Assembly (NCBI RefSeq): GCF_002812705.1
Contig: NZ_CP025030.1
Location: 2,790,001 to 2,854,000, forward strand
DNA length: 64,000 nucleotides
Direction: 5' to 3'
Source of the DNA: Achromobacter spanius
Lineage (GTDB): Bacteria > Pseudomonadota > Gammaproteobacteria > Burkholderiales > Burkholderiaceae_B
Shown piece by piece: positions 55,014 through 63,048 of this stretch (position 1 is its first letter; each line of letters begins with the position of its first letter). Position numbers and translations under genes: made by a program. The notes under the pieces were generated by a model, which worked only from the letters and a program-made list of their open reading frames with translations, did no database searches and had not been told where the DNA came from.

Positions 55014-55439
55014 CTACTTGGCTTTTTCCCCCGGCAGGCCGTCGCTGACTTCCGCCAAGGCCTTTTTCATGCGCTCGTAACTGATGGCGCGCTCGTGCTG
55101 GAAGCTGCCCAGCACGCCCTGGCACCCGTCCACACCCGAGCGCTTCATGTCGTCCATCATCGTCTTGCCCTCGGCCAGGCCCTTCTGGAACGAGGCCTCG
55201 TAGGACGCCATCGAGAAGCCATATTCCTTGGCGAACTGCGTCAGGTTTTTCTGCGCCGTCGCCCGGTGTTGGGCCAGGTCGGGTTCCGACGCGCCGCAGG
55301 CGCGCGCGGCACCGTTGGACGCCCCGGCGGCAATGACGAAGGAATCGTACTGGGTCTGTTCGCTTGCATCCGGCGCGGCCCAGGCCGGCGCGGCGGCCTG
55401 GGCCAGGACCCAGGCCAGGCCAGTCAAGATCTTGTGCAT
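55014..55439 (-). CDS. Small exported protein of unknown function
   Basis: This is a 141-residue protein with a signal peptide (cleavage near AWAAPDA, residue 21) and a helical, charged mature part. It has two cysteines (ARACGAS, VDGCQGVL) that could form a disulfide. I do not recognise the family. It lies alone, convergent with the dienelactone hydrolase gene. Confidence 0.65.
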   Translation of the reverse strand: MHKILTGLAWVLAQAAAPAWAAPDASEQTQYDSFVIAAGASNGAARACGASEPDLAQHRATAQKNLTQFAKEYGFSMASYEASFQKGLAEGKTMMDDMKRSGVDGCQGVLGSFQHERAISYERMKKALAEVSDGLPGEKAK

Positions 55440-55678
55440 CGGTAAGTCTCCGATAGATGCCCGCGGGCGGCTTTCGGCCCGGGCGGGCGTGGGTCACGCC
55501 TGCATTATGGCAAGCAGCCGTTTCCAGGCGATGTAGCCGGGGTATGGAGTCGTTTCAGACTGTGCGTGATTTTTTCGCGCCGGTCTGGCGCAGCGGGCAG
55601 GGCGCGCACGCACTATGATGTCGGGTGTGAGGCGATCCCGCCTCAATGCATTACCCCACTTTTCCCTGGAGATTCCCC

Positions 55679-56182
55679 ATGACGATCAACGTCGGCGACC
55701 GCGTGCCTGAAGGCACCCTGACCGAATTCATCGAAACCGAAACCGCCGGCTGCTCGCTGGGCCCCAACGCGTTCCAGGTTTCCGACCTGACCCGCGGCAA
55801 GACCATCGCGCTGTTCGCCTTGCCGGGCGCCTTCACCCCCACCTGCTCGGCCAAGCATCTGCCGGGCTATGTGGAACAAGCCGCCGCCTTGAAGGCCAAG
55901 GGCGTGGATGAAATCTGGTGCGTGGCCGTCAACGACGCTTTCGTCATGGGCGCCTGGGGCCGCGAGCAAAAGACCGAAGGCAAGGTCCGCATGCTGGCCG
56001 ACGGCTCGGCGCTGTGGACCAAGGAACTGGGTCTGGAACTGGACCTGATCGCGCGCGGCATGGGCGTGCGTTCGCAACGCTATTCGGCCTTGATCGTCGA
56101 CGGCGTGGTCAAGCAACTGAACGTGGAAGGCCCTGGCAAGTTCGAAGTCAGCGATGCCGCCACGCTGCTGTCGCAAATCTGA
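55679..56182 (+). CDS. Peroxiredoxin (Prx5 type)
   Basis: This 167-residue thiol peroxidase has the active-site motif PGAFTPTCSAKHLPG with Cys56 as the peroxidatic residue. VNDAFVMGAWG and RYSALIVDGVV follow, the pattern of the Prx5/hybrid group. Cys25 is a possible resolving residue. CTGGAGA precedes ATG 55679; a frame starting at 55646 lacks a good site. It would reduce H2O2 and organic peroxides in the cytosol with glutathione or thioredoxin. Confidence 0.92.
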   Translation: MTINVGDRVPEGTLTEFIETETAGCSLGPNAFQVSDLTRGKTIALFALPGAFTPTCSAKHLPGYVEQAAALKAKGVDEIWCVAVNDAFVMGAWGREQKTEGKVRMLADGSALWTKELGLELDLIARGMGVRSQRYSALIVDGVVKQLNVEGPGKFEVSDAATLLSQI

Positions 56183-56213
56183 CCTAACGTAGTTCCTGTT
56201 TTACCGCTCAACA

Positions 56214-56239
56214 CGGCAGGCTGCCTTTGCAGCCTGCCG
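56214..56239 (+). terminator. Strong hairpin after the peroxiredoxin gene
   Basis: CGGCAGGCTGC and GCAGCCTGCCG form a perfect 11-bp stem with a 4-nt CTTT loop, 31 nt past the peroxiredoxin stop. No U tract follows. The hairpin argues against the TTG at 56227 as the start of the next gene. Confidence 0.6.
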
Positions 56240-56244
56240 CGCTA

Positions 56245-57840
56245 ATGCCAGCAGCGGTTGCCAACGCCATGCTCGCCACCCTCTCCTCATTCTCGTCCCT
56301 ATACTTCGCGACCTTGCTGATGCTGATCGGCACGGGTCTGTTCAACACCTACATGGGCCTGCGCCTGACCGCGCAGTCCGTCAGCGAAGTGTGGATCGGC
56401 GCCTTGATCGCCGGCTACTACCTTGGCCTGGTGTGTGGCGCCCGACTGGGGCACAAGCTCATCATCCGCGTGGGCCACATCCGCGCGTTCGTCGCGTGCG
56501 CGGCCATCGCCACCAGCATGATCCTGGCCCAGACGCTGGTCGATTCCATGCCGCTGTGGTTGGTGTTCCGGCTGATTTCCGGCGTGGTGATGGTGACCGA
56601 ATTCATGGTCATCGAAAGCTGGCTCAACGAACAAACTGAAAACCACCAGCGCGGCCGGGTGTTCTCGGTTTACATGGTGGTGTCCGGCCTGGGCACGGTG
56701 CTGGGGCAATTGGCGCTGACCGCCTATGCCACGCTGGACTTGCGGCCGTTGACGCTGGTGGCCATGTGCCTGGTGCTGTGCCTGGTGCCCATTGCCGTGA
56801 CCGCGCGTTCGCACCCGCCCACGCCGCTGCCCGCGCCGCTGGACATCCGCTTTTTCATGCGCCGCGTGCCGCTGTCGATGACGGTGCTGTTCGTGGCGGG
56901 CAACCTGTCCGGTGCTTTTTATGGCCTGGCCGCCGTCTATGGCGCCAAGTACGGCCTGACGACCTCGCAAGCCGCCATCTTCGTGGCTGCCGCCGTCACG
57001 GCTGGCTTGCTGTCGCAATGGCCGATGGGCTGGCTGTCCGACCGCATCAACCGCGCGGGCCTGATCCGTTTCAACGCCTTGCTGCTGGTGCTGCTGCCCA
57101 CGGTGATGTGGGGCTGGCTGACCTTGCCGTATTGGGCGCTGGTGGCCTTGTCCTGCGTGTTCGGCGTGCTGCAATTCACGCTGTACCCGCTGGGTGCGGC
57201 ATTCGCCAACGACCACGTGGAGTCCGAGCGCCGCGTCAGCCTGTCGGCCGTGTTGCTGATGACCTACGGCGTGGGCGCCTGTATCGGCCCCATGGTCGCG
57301 GGCCTGCTGATGTCGCTTGCCGGCCCCAGCATGTATTACGTGTTCATTTCGGCTTGCGCGCTGATCCTGGTGTGGCAGGTGCGCCCGACGCGCGTCACCG
57401 GCGCGCACCAGGTCGACGAGGCGCCGACGCATTTCGTACCCATGCCCGACACCCTGCAAAGCTCGCCCGCGGCGGCAGTGCTGGATCCGCGCGTGGATCC
57501 GGAAAACGATATTTCGATGGAAATGGTGCAGCCCGATCCGGCGGCGGCAACGGTGGCAGCGGGTTCGGCTACGTCGGAGCCGGCGGAATCGGCGGAGTCA
57601 TCGGAAACATCGGAATCATCGGAGCAGCCCGAGCAGTCGCAGCCTTCGGAGCCGCCACCCGTCGCTGCGCCGCTCACTCAAGAATGGCCGGCCGATGCAG
57701 CGGCAGCGCCGGCAGCCGACGCTGCGGCAGCCGACGCTGCGGCAGCCGATGGCACCGCGACCGACGCAGCCGCCTCTTCAACCAGCTCAACCAGCGACGC
57801 GGACGATGCTGCCGAGCGCGAGCGCCGCACCGGCACATAA
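56245..57840 (+). CDS. MFS transporter (YcaD-like) with long acidic tail
   Basis: This roughly 531-residue carrier has 12 predicted membrane segments in its first 390 residues. Family motifs are GTGLFNTYMGLRLTAQSVSE, GYYLGLVCGARLGHKLIIRVGHIRAF and MVIESWLNEQTENHQRGRVFSVYM. The C-terminal 140 residues are a low-complexity tail: a Ser/Glu-rich part (SESSETSESSEQPEQ), then Ala/Asp repeats encoded by GCAGCCGACGCTGCG units. TTG 56227 lies in a hairpin; ATG 56245 or 56269 are the likely starts. The substrate is unknown. Confidence 0.82.
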   Translation: MPAAVANAMLATLSSFSSLYFATLLMLIGTGLFNTYMGLRLTAQSVSEVWIGALIAGYYLGLVCGARLGHKLIIRVGHIRAFVACAAIATSMILAQTLVDSMPLWLVFRLISGVVMVTEFMVIESWLNEQTENHQRGRVFSVYMVVSGLGTVLGQLALTAYATLDLRPLTLVAMCLVLCLVPIAVTARSHPPTPLPAPLDIRFFMRRVPLSMTVLFVAGNLSGAFYGLAAVYGAKYGLTTSQAAIFVAAAVTAGLLSQWPMGWLSDRINRAGLIRFNALLLVLLPTVMWGWLTLPYWALVALSCVFGVLQFTLYPLGAAFANDHVESERRVSLSAVLLMTYGVGACIGPMVAGLLMSLAGPSMYYVFISACALILVWQVRPTRVTGAHQVDEAPTHFVPMPDTLQSSPAAAVLDPRVDPENDISMEMVQPDPAAATVAAGSATSEPAESAESSETSESSEQPEQSQPSEPPPVAAPLTQEWPADAAAAPAADAAAADAAAADGTATDAAASSTSSTSDADDAAERERRTGT

Positions 57841-57857
57841 AACCGGCCCGGCGCGGG

Positions 57858-58808
57858 CTACCAAGGCGCCATCAGCACGATGGCGGCCAGCGCCAACGCG
57901 ATGCCCAAGCCGTTGACCCGCGTCAGCGGCTCGCGAAACACCAAGGCCCCGACCAGCGTGCCCAGGGTGATGACGCCCATGTTCATCGACGCGAAGACCA
58001 GCGCCGGGTGCTCGGGCAGCGATTGGTGGGCGCGGATGTAGGTCAGGATATTGCCGAAGTTGAAAGCGCCCAGCGCCACGCCAGCCAACAGGTGGCGGCG
58101 TTGCCAACGCACCCGGCGCGCCAGCAGATAGGCCAGCATCAGCCCTCCCGCCAACACCAACGCCAGCAGCAGCCCCGAGGCAAACGCGGTGCCGGCGCGC
58201 GCCACCTGCTTGAACAGGATATCGATCACCCCATAGCCCGCCCAGACCACCAGCGGCCATAGCCAGATGCCTCGGCCCGGCGCTGTTCCGGTGCCTGTGC
58301 CTGTGCCTGTTCCGGTGCCTGTTCCGGTGCCTGTGCCTGTGCCGGTGCCTGTACCGGCGCCTGTGCCTGTGCCGGTGCCGGCCGACGGACGGCGCAGCAG
58401 GCAGGCCAATGCGCCGAACGCCAGCAGGATGGCCACCAGCTTGCGGCCGCTGACCGGTTCGCCAAACAGCAGAAACGCCGCCAGCAAGGGAATGAACAGC
58501 GACAGGCGCTGCGCGGCGTCGCTGCGCACGATACCGGCGTGGCGCACCGCCGCCGCCATCGCCAGGAAAACGCTGGGCAGCAGCACGCCCAAGGCCGCCA
58601 GCACGGTCCACGGCGTGTGCGGCGCCAGCAGCGCGGCGGGGTCGGGCTTCAAGACGGCCCAGCAGAGCAGGGCGGCCACCGCGTAGTTCATGGTGATGGC
58701 CTGGCGCACGTCCACGTCATAGCGGCGCGCCAGCTTGAGCAGCACGGCCACGGTGACGCTGCACGTCACGCTGGCCAGCAGGTACAGGATGCCCGGCGTC
58801 AACGGCAT
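57858..58808 (-). CDS. EamA/DMT-family membrane transporter with Gly-Thr repeat loop
   Basis: This is a 316-residue drug/metabolite-type carrier with two EamA halves of about five membrane segments each. The halves include [31 protein letters not shown] and [37 protein letters not shown] loop between them is almost pure Gly-Thr repeats. The start overlaps the bioB end by 10 nt, so the two are probably co-transcribed. Transport of biotin, a precursor or an unrelated metabolite are all possible; none can be shown here. Confidence 0.83.
   Translation of the reverse strand: MPLTPGILYLLASVTCSVTVAVLLKLARRYDVDVRQAITMNYAVAALLCWAVLKPDPAALLAPHTPWTVLAALGVLLPSVFLAMAAAVRHAGIVRSDAAQRLSLFIPLLAAFLLFGEPVSGRKLVAILLAFGALACLLRRPSAGTGTGTGAGTGTGTGTGTGTGTGTGTGTGTGTAPGRGIWLWPLVVWAGYGVIDILFKQVARAGTAFASGLLLALVLAGGLMLAYLLARRVRWQRRHLLAGVALGAFNFGNILTYIRAHQSLPEHPALVFASMNMGVITLGTLVGALVFREPLTRVNGLGIALALAAIVLMAPW
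58283..58380 (-). repeat. Hexanucleotide repeat coding a Gly-Thr loop
   Basis: About sixteen 6-bp units (GGCACA, GGCACC or GGAACA on the coding strand) encode consecutive Gly-Thr pairs in the central loop of the EamA protein. Six is a multiple of three, so slippage would alter loop length but not frame. Confidence 0.85.
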
Positions 58809-59836
58809 GTCGGGGTCTGCTGCTGCTGCGCTCCGGCGGGCGCGGGGTGGTCGCCTGCTTCCACATGCATGCCCAGGCGTTGCAGCAGGCGTTGGTCGGC
58901 CTGCATTTGCGGGTTGGCGGTGGTCAGCAGTGCGTCGCCGTAGAACATCGAGTTGGCGCCCGCCATGAAGCACAAAGCCTGCAACGCGTCGTCCATGGCT
59001 TCGCGGCCCGCGGACAGGCGCACCGCCGCGCGCGGCATGGTGATGCGCGCCACGGCAATGGTGCGTACGAATTCAAAGGGGTCCAGCGCCTCGACGTCGG
59101 CCAGCGGCGTGCCTTCGACGTGCACCAGGTTGTTGATCGGCACCGACTCGGGGTAGGGATCCATGTTGGCTAGTTGGGCGATCAGCCCTGCGCGCTCTTG
59201 CCTCGATTCGCCCATGCCGACAATGCCGCCACAGCACACATTGATACCGGCGTCGCGCACGCGGTCCAGCGTATCCAGCCGGTCTTGATACGTGCGGGTG
59301 GAAATGATCTTGCCGTAGAACTCCGGCGATGTGTCCAGGTTGTGGTTGTAGTAGTCCAGCCCGGCGTCCTTCAGTTGCTCGGCCTGGCCGTCTTTCAACA
59401 TGCCCAGCGTGACGCAGGTTTCCAGGCCCAGCGCCTTGACCGCGCTGACCATCTGCGCCACGGCTTCCAGGTGATGCGGCTTGGGGCTGCGCCAGGCCGC
59501 ACCCATGCAAAAACGCTGCGCACCGCCCGCCTGCGCTGCCCGGGCGGCGGCCACTACGTCGTCCAGCGGCATCAGCTTGTCCGCATCCAGCCCGGTGTCG
59601 TAATGCGAGGACTGCGGGCAATAGGCGCAGTCTTCGGGACAACCACCCGTCTTGATCGACAAGAGGCTGGACAACTGCACGGCGTTCGGGTCGAAGTAGG
59701 CGCGGTGCACCTGTTGCGCGCGGTGTACCAGGTCCATGAACGGCAGCGCGTAAAGCGCCAGGATGTCGGCGGTGCGCCAGGCCGGGGCGGGCAAGTGCTT
59801 GGACGTCGTCGGGACGGGAATGGTGGCGATATGCAA
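58799..59836 (-). CDS. bioB: Biotin synthase
   Basis: This 345-residue radical-SAM enzyme converts dethiobiotin to biotin. The SAM cluster is [14 protein letters not shown]. Also present are [44 protein letters not shown] and [15 protein letters not shown]. The start is TTG at 59836 with AGGAG 7 nt before it; no ATG fits. Biotin is needed by the urea carboxylase in this window among other enzymes. It overlaps the EamA gene by 10 nt. Confidence 0.95.
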   Translation of the reverse strand: MHIATIPVPTTSKHLPAPAWRTADILALYALPFMDLVHRAQQVHRAYFDPNAVQLSSLLSIKTGGCPEDCAYCPQSSHYDTGLDADKLMPLDDVVAAARAAQAGGAQRFCMGAAWRSPKPHHLEAVAQMVSAVKALGLETCVTLGMLKDGQAEQLKDAGLDYYNHNLDTSPEFYGKIISTRTYQDRLDTLDRVRDAGINVCCGGIVGMGESRQERAGLIAQLANMDPYPESVPINNLVHVEGTPLADVEALDPFEFVRTIAVARITMPRAAVRLSAGREAMDDALQALCFMAGANSMFYGDALLTTANPQMQADQRLLQRLGMHVEAGDHPAPAGAQQQQTPTCR

Positions 59837-60105
59837 GGCGGGCTCCTGTCGGTCTTACGGAAACGCGGGAAATCGCGCCGCTTGCCGAAGCAGGCAAGGG
59901 CGGATCGGCGGATCGTAAGAACCTGCGCAGGGTTTACGCAACGTGTGCCTGCAACCCGAAAATGAAGGGGACTTGCAGGGCTAATTGCCGCGGATGCGGG
60001 ATTTAATGGCGCGGCGTGATCTAACTCGTTGGCATCTTCGCCGATGCCGGAACCCTGGATATTTTGATTCTAATTGTAAATCCGAGGGGTCCGACCTCGC
60101 CTTGA

Positions 60106-61599
60106 TCAGTCCTTTGCGGGCTTGTCGCGCACCCGGGCGGTCTCATGGCCCGTAATACCGCGATCCCGCGCCCACACGATGGCCGCGCTGCGCCGATGCA
60201 CGCCGATCTTGCTGTAGATCGTGGCCACATGGTTGCGCACGGTATTGCGCGACAGCTTCAGGGCCTTGGCGATGGCGTCGTCATCGTGGCCTTGGCAAAG
60301 CAGGCCCAGCACTTCCCGTTCGCGGGTAGTGAGTTGCGCCAGTTCCGCAACGTCGCGGGAGGCGGGCGCGGGCTGGCGCAGTTGCGCGAGCTTTTCGATG
60401 ATGCCGCGGCTGAACCAGGACGTGTCCTGCATCACCGCTTCAATCGCGGCCAGCAATTCAATTTCAGAGCGCTTGCGCTCGGTGATGTCCTGCATGACGA
60501 TCAGCAACCGGCGCTGGCCGCCGATCATCACCGGCTCGGCCGACACCAGGCAGTCCAGCCTGCCACCGTCCGGGGTGGCCAGCGTGGCCTCGCGGTTGCG
60601 CGCGCTTTCGCCGCGCTTCAGGCTTGCGGCCATGCCTTCATAGGGTTGCAGGCCGATGTCGGTCAGGGCCTCGCCCGTGCTGGTTTCCAACGAGGCGCCC
60701 GTGACCGCCGCAAAGGCATCGTTGAAGTCCAGCACGCGCAGCGAATCGCCTTCGCACACGGCCATGGGCACGGGGGCCAGCTTAAATGCCTTCGAGAAGC
60801 GCTCTTCGCTTTCGCGCAGCGCCGTCTCTGTTCGCTTGCGCGCTTCCAGGTCAATAAAGGTGAACAGCATGCAGGGCTCGTCGTGCATGTCGATGGGCTG
60901 GCCGGCGACCATCACGAACTTCGTCTCACCGTTTGCCAGCTTCACCACGCCTTCGCGCTGCGGAATGGTCTTGCCTTCGTTCAGATTGGCCACCGCCTCT
61001 TCTTTGTTTTCGCCGCCGTCCAGTACGTCGAGTTCGTAGGCCGACTTGCCCAGCACGGTCTCGCGCGTGTAGCCCGTCATTTCCAGGAAGCCCTGGTTCA
61101 CTTTCACGTAGCGCAGGTCGGATAGCCGGCAGATCAAGGCGGGCGCGGGGTTTGCGCCAAACGCGCGTTCGAAGCGTTCTTCGGCGTTGATCTGGTCGGT
61201 TTGGTCGTGCAGGATCAGCACGCGGTAGTCGGCGTCCTTGTCGCCTTCCAGCTTGAGCCCGCGCGCACGCAGGTTGCGCAGGAATTCGTCGTCGTCCTTG
61301 CGCCCCAGGTCCAGCAGCAGGTCGTCAAACGTTTCGCCGGCCGCCAGCAGGTCCAGCGGGTACTGGCGCGCGGGCACGCGATGGTGGTTGCGGTAGGTCA
61401 GCGTATAGCGTTTGCGATAGCCGGCGGGGGTGCCGCCCAGCGCCTCAAGAGTGTCCACGCCGTGTAATTCAAGTGCGCTGGTATTGGCCCAGGCGATCGA
61501 GCCATCGGGTTCAAGCAGAATGATGCCTTCATTCAAACCCGCAATGATGGCTTGCAGGTGCTGGCGATGCGCGTGGGGCGCGGCGGCGTTTGCGGTCAC
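60106..61599 (-). CDS. PAS-domain LuxR-type transcriptional regulator
   Basis: This is a roughly 497-residue cytosolic regulator. PAS-like domains are seen at about residues 10-120 (IIAGLNEGIILLEPDGSIAWANTSALEL), 145-250 (PAPALICRLSDLRYVKVNQGFLEMTGYTRE) and 265-380 (APVPMAVCEGDSLRVLDFNDAFAAVTG). A C-terminal LuxR HTH follows (LTTREREVLGLLCQGHDDDAIAKALKLSRNTVRNHVATIYSKIGVHRR). I choose GTG 61599, preceded by GAAGAGG; upstream in-frame sequence reads through simple repeats. The signal is unknown. Confidence 0.83.
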   Translation of the reverse strand: MTANAAAPHAHRQHLQAIIAGLNEGIILLEPDGSIAWANTSALELHGVDTLEALGGTPAGYRKRYTLTYRNHHRVPARQYPLDLLAAGETFDDLLLDLGRKDDDEFLRNLRARGLKLEGDKDADYRVLILHDQTDQINAEERFERAFGANPAPALICRLSDLRYVKVNQGFLEMTGYTRETVLGKSAYELDVLDGGENKEEAVANLNEGKTIPQREGVVKLANGETKFVMVAGQPIDMHDEPCMLFTFIDLEARKRTETALRESEERFSKAFKLAPVPMAVCEGDSLRVLDFNDAFAAVTGASLETSTGEALTDIGLQPYEGMAASLKRGESARNREATLATPDGGRLDCLVSAEPVMIGGQRRLLIVMQDITERKRSEIELLAAIEAVMQDTSWFSRGIIEKLAQLRQPAPASRDVAELAQLTTREREVLGLLCQGHDDDAIAKALKLSRNTVRNHVATIYSKIGVHRRSAAIVWARDRGITGHETARVRDKPAKD

Positions 61600-61703
61600 G
61601 TAGGCCTCTTCGGTTCGCGTGGCGTTAGCCCACAGGATGCAGGCGCGCGGCGATGCTGTCCAGAGAGCAAAACGGACGAGTCTTAGCGGGGGGGTAAAGC
61701 CGG

Positions 61704-61742
61704 GGGGATAGCGCTTGGGGATAGCGCTTGGGGATAGGGTTT
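61704..61742. repeat. Three 13-nt direct repeats upstream of the PAS-LuxR gene
   Basis: GGGGATAGCGCTT occurs twice in direct succession (61704-61729), and a third copy starts GGGGATAGGG at 61730. They lie about 105-145 nt before the GTG start, in the promoter region of the PAS-LuxR gene. They could be binding sites or a slippage product. Confidence 0.6.
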
Positions 61743-61794
61743 TGATTGAGCGCCGAGATATCGCGCCGAAGAAGCGGAGGGGTATACGCGCGCA

Positions 61795-61825
61795 GAAAAG
61801 CAAAAAGCTCCGGAATCCGGAGCTT
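61795..61825 (-). terminator. Rho-independent terminator after the downstream tRNA-Asp
   Basis: On the minus strand AAGCTCCGGATTCCGGAGCTT folds with 8 or more pairs and is followed by TTTTTGCTTTT. It lies 51 nt past the tRNA-Asp CCA end and separates the tRNA operon from the PAS-LuxR gene. Confidence 0.85.
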
Positions 61826-61875
61826 CAATGGCGTACTGCTGTGGTGTGCTGCAATGCGGACAAGCACAAAGTGCT

Positions 61876-61952
61876 TGGCGGAGCGGACGGGGCTCGAACC
61901 CGCGACCCCCGGCGTGACAGGCCGGTATTCTAACCAACTGAACTACCGCTCC
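61876..61952 (-). tRNA. tRNA-Asp (GTC), copy 2
   Basis: This 77-nt tRNA with encoded CCA has acceptor GGAGCGG/CCGCTCC, anticodon loop CTGTCAC with GTC, and T arm GGGTTCGAGCC. It is identical in the mature part to the tRNA at 62343-62419. Confidence 0.96.
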
Positions 61953-62022
61953 GCAGCGGTTTACTGAACTTCATCACTACACTGCGGTGTCAAGGCAGCT
62001 TGGAACTACATGCCAGAAAAGC

Positions 62023-62098
62023 TGGCGTCCCCTAGGGGATTCGAACCCCTGTACTCACCGTGAAAGGGTGATGTCCTAGGCCTCTAGACGAAGGGGAC
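62023..62098 (-). tRNA. tRNA-Glu (TTC), copy 2
   Basis: This 76-nt tRNA with encoded CCA has acceptor GTCCCCT paired with AGGGGAC, anticodon TTC in CCTTTCACG, and T arm GGGTTCGAATCC. It is identical in the mature part to 62489-62564. Confidence 0.96.
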
Positions 62099-62159
62099 CT
62101 GAACTAACAGAACTGCAAACAACTTTACTACGGTACTGCGGTACTGCGATTTTGCCTAA

Positions 62160-62235
<76 letters not shown>

Positions 62236-62286
62236 ACAGGGCGCCTTGGTGTTCCGAACTGCAAACAACAAGGTCTCACACTCTAT

Positions 62287-62315
62287 AAAAGCAAAAAGCC
62301 CCGAAGACGGAGCTC
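62287..62315 (-). terminator. Rho-independent terminator after the first tRNA trio
   Basis: On the minus strand AGCTCCG-TCTT-CGGGGCT (62297-62314) is followed by TTTTTGCTTTT, the same tail as the terminator at 61795. It follows tRNA-Asp copy 1, so each Ala-Glu-Asp trio ends in its own terminator. Confidence 0.8.
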
Positions 62316-62342
62316 TTGAAAGACTCAGAGCGAGAGAGCTTT

Positions 62343-62419
62343 TGGCGGAGCGGACGGGGCTCGAACCCGCGACCCCCGGCGTGACAGGCCGGTATTCTAA
62401 CCAACTGAACTACCGCTCC
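62343..62419 (-). tRNA. tRNA-Asp (GTC), copy 1
   Basis: This 77-nt tRNA with encoded CCA and anticodon GTC is the third gene of the promoter-proximal trio (Ala-Glu-Asp). Confidence 0.96.
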
Positions 62420-62488
62420 GCAGCGGCTTACTCAACTACTTTGTCACTTCAACTGCACTTATCTACTTCTGTACTGCTGCCAGTAAAC

Positions 62489-62564
62489 TGGCGTCCCCTA
62501 GGGGATTCGAACCCCTGTACTCACCGTGAAAGGGTGATGTCCTAGGCCTCTAGACGAAGGGGAC
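62489..62564 (-). tRNA. tRNA-Glu (TTC), copy 1
   Basis: This 76-nt tRNA with encoded CCA and anticodon TTC is the second gene of the promoter-proximal trio. Confidence 0.96.
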
Positions 62565-62612
62565 TTGGACTTGCTGTACTGCATTACTGGTACTGCATTC
62601 TTCGCTGTTGAC

Positions 62613-62688
<76 letters not shown>

Positions 62689-63048
62689 GTTTCTCTAAGC
62701 AATGCCAGCTACGTTTTACGAGATAAACACACGTTTTATGGTGCGTTTTTCGTCGTTCGTTGCCGGTTTTGTTTAGTGCCGTTGGCGAAGAAACGAGATT
62801 ATGCACGAACAAAATCGGGTGTGCAAGTCGATCGCGGGCAAAAACCGTAAAACGACAAAAAAAATGGGGGTTGGATGACTTTTTTTGCGTATTTTGTGAT
62901 CGATTCATCGCAAAACGGGTGCCATCGATTTGTGCAGAATCCAGGAAAATCAATGGCTTGTGCTGATGCTATCGTGAGAGGCAAAAAATTTCTTCAATCC
63001 GTGGCTTTCGCGTAAAAAAAACGGCGCGACAACATCGAGAATTCACGC
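62689..63048. other. AT-richer intergenic region between tRNA cluster and aldo/keto reductase
   Basis: I see no gene in these 360 nt. The base composition is noticeably more A/T-rich than the surroundings, with A and T runs near 62855-62890 and 62985-63020 and two ATCGATT copies near 62900-62935. It should contain the tRNA promoter on the minus strand and the reductase promoter on the plus strand. Confidence 0.5.

Noticed and set aside
59837..60000. BirA or BioR operator before bioB
   Set aside because: A GTAAACC-like fragment occurs, but the paired half-site at the required distance is missing.
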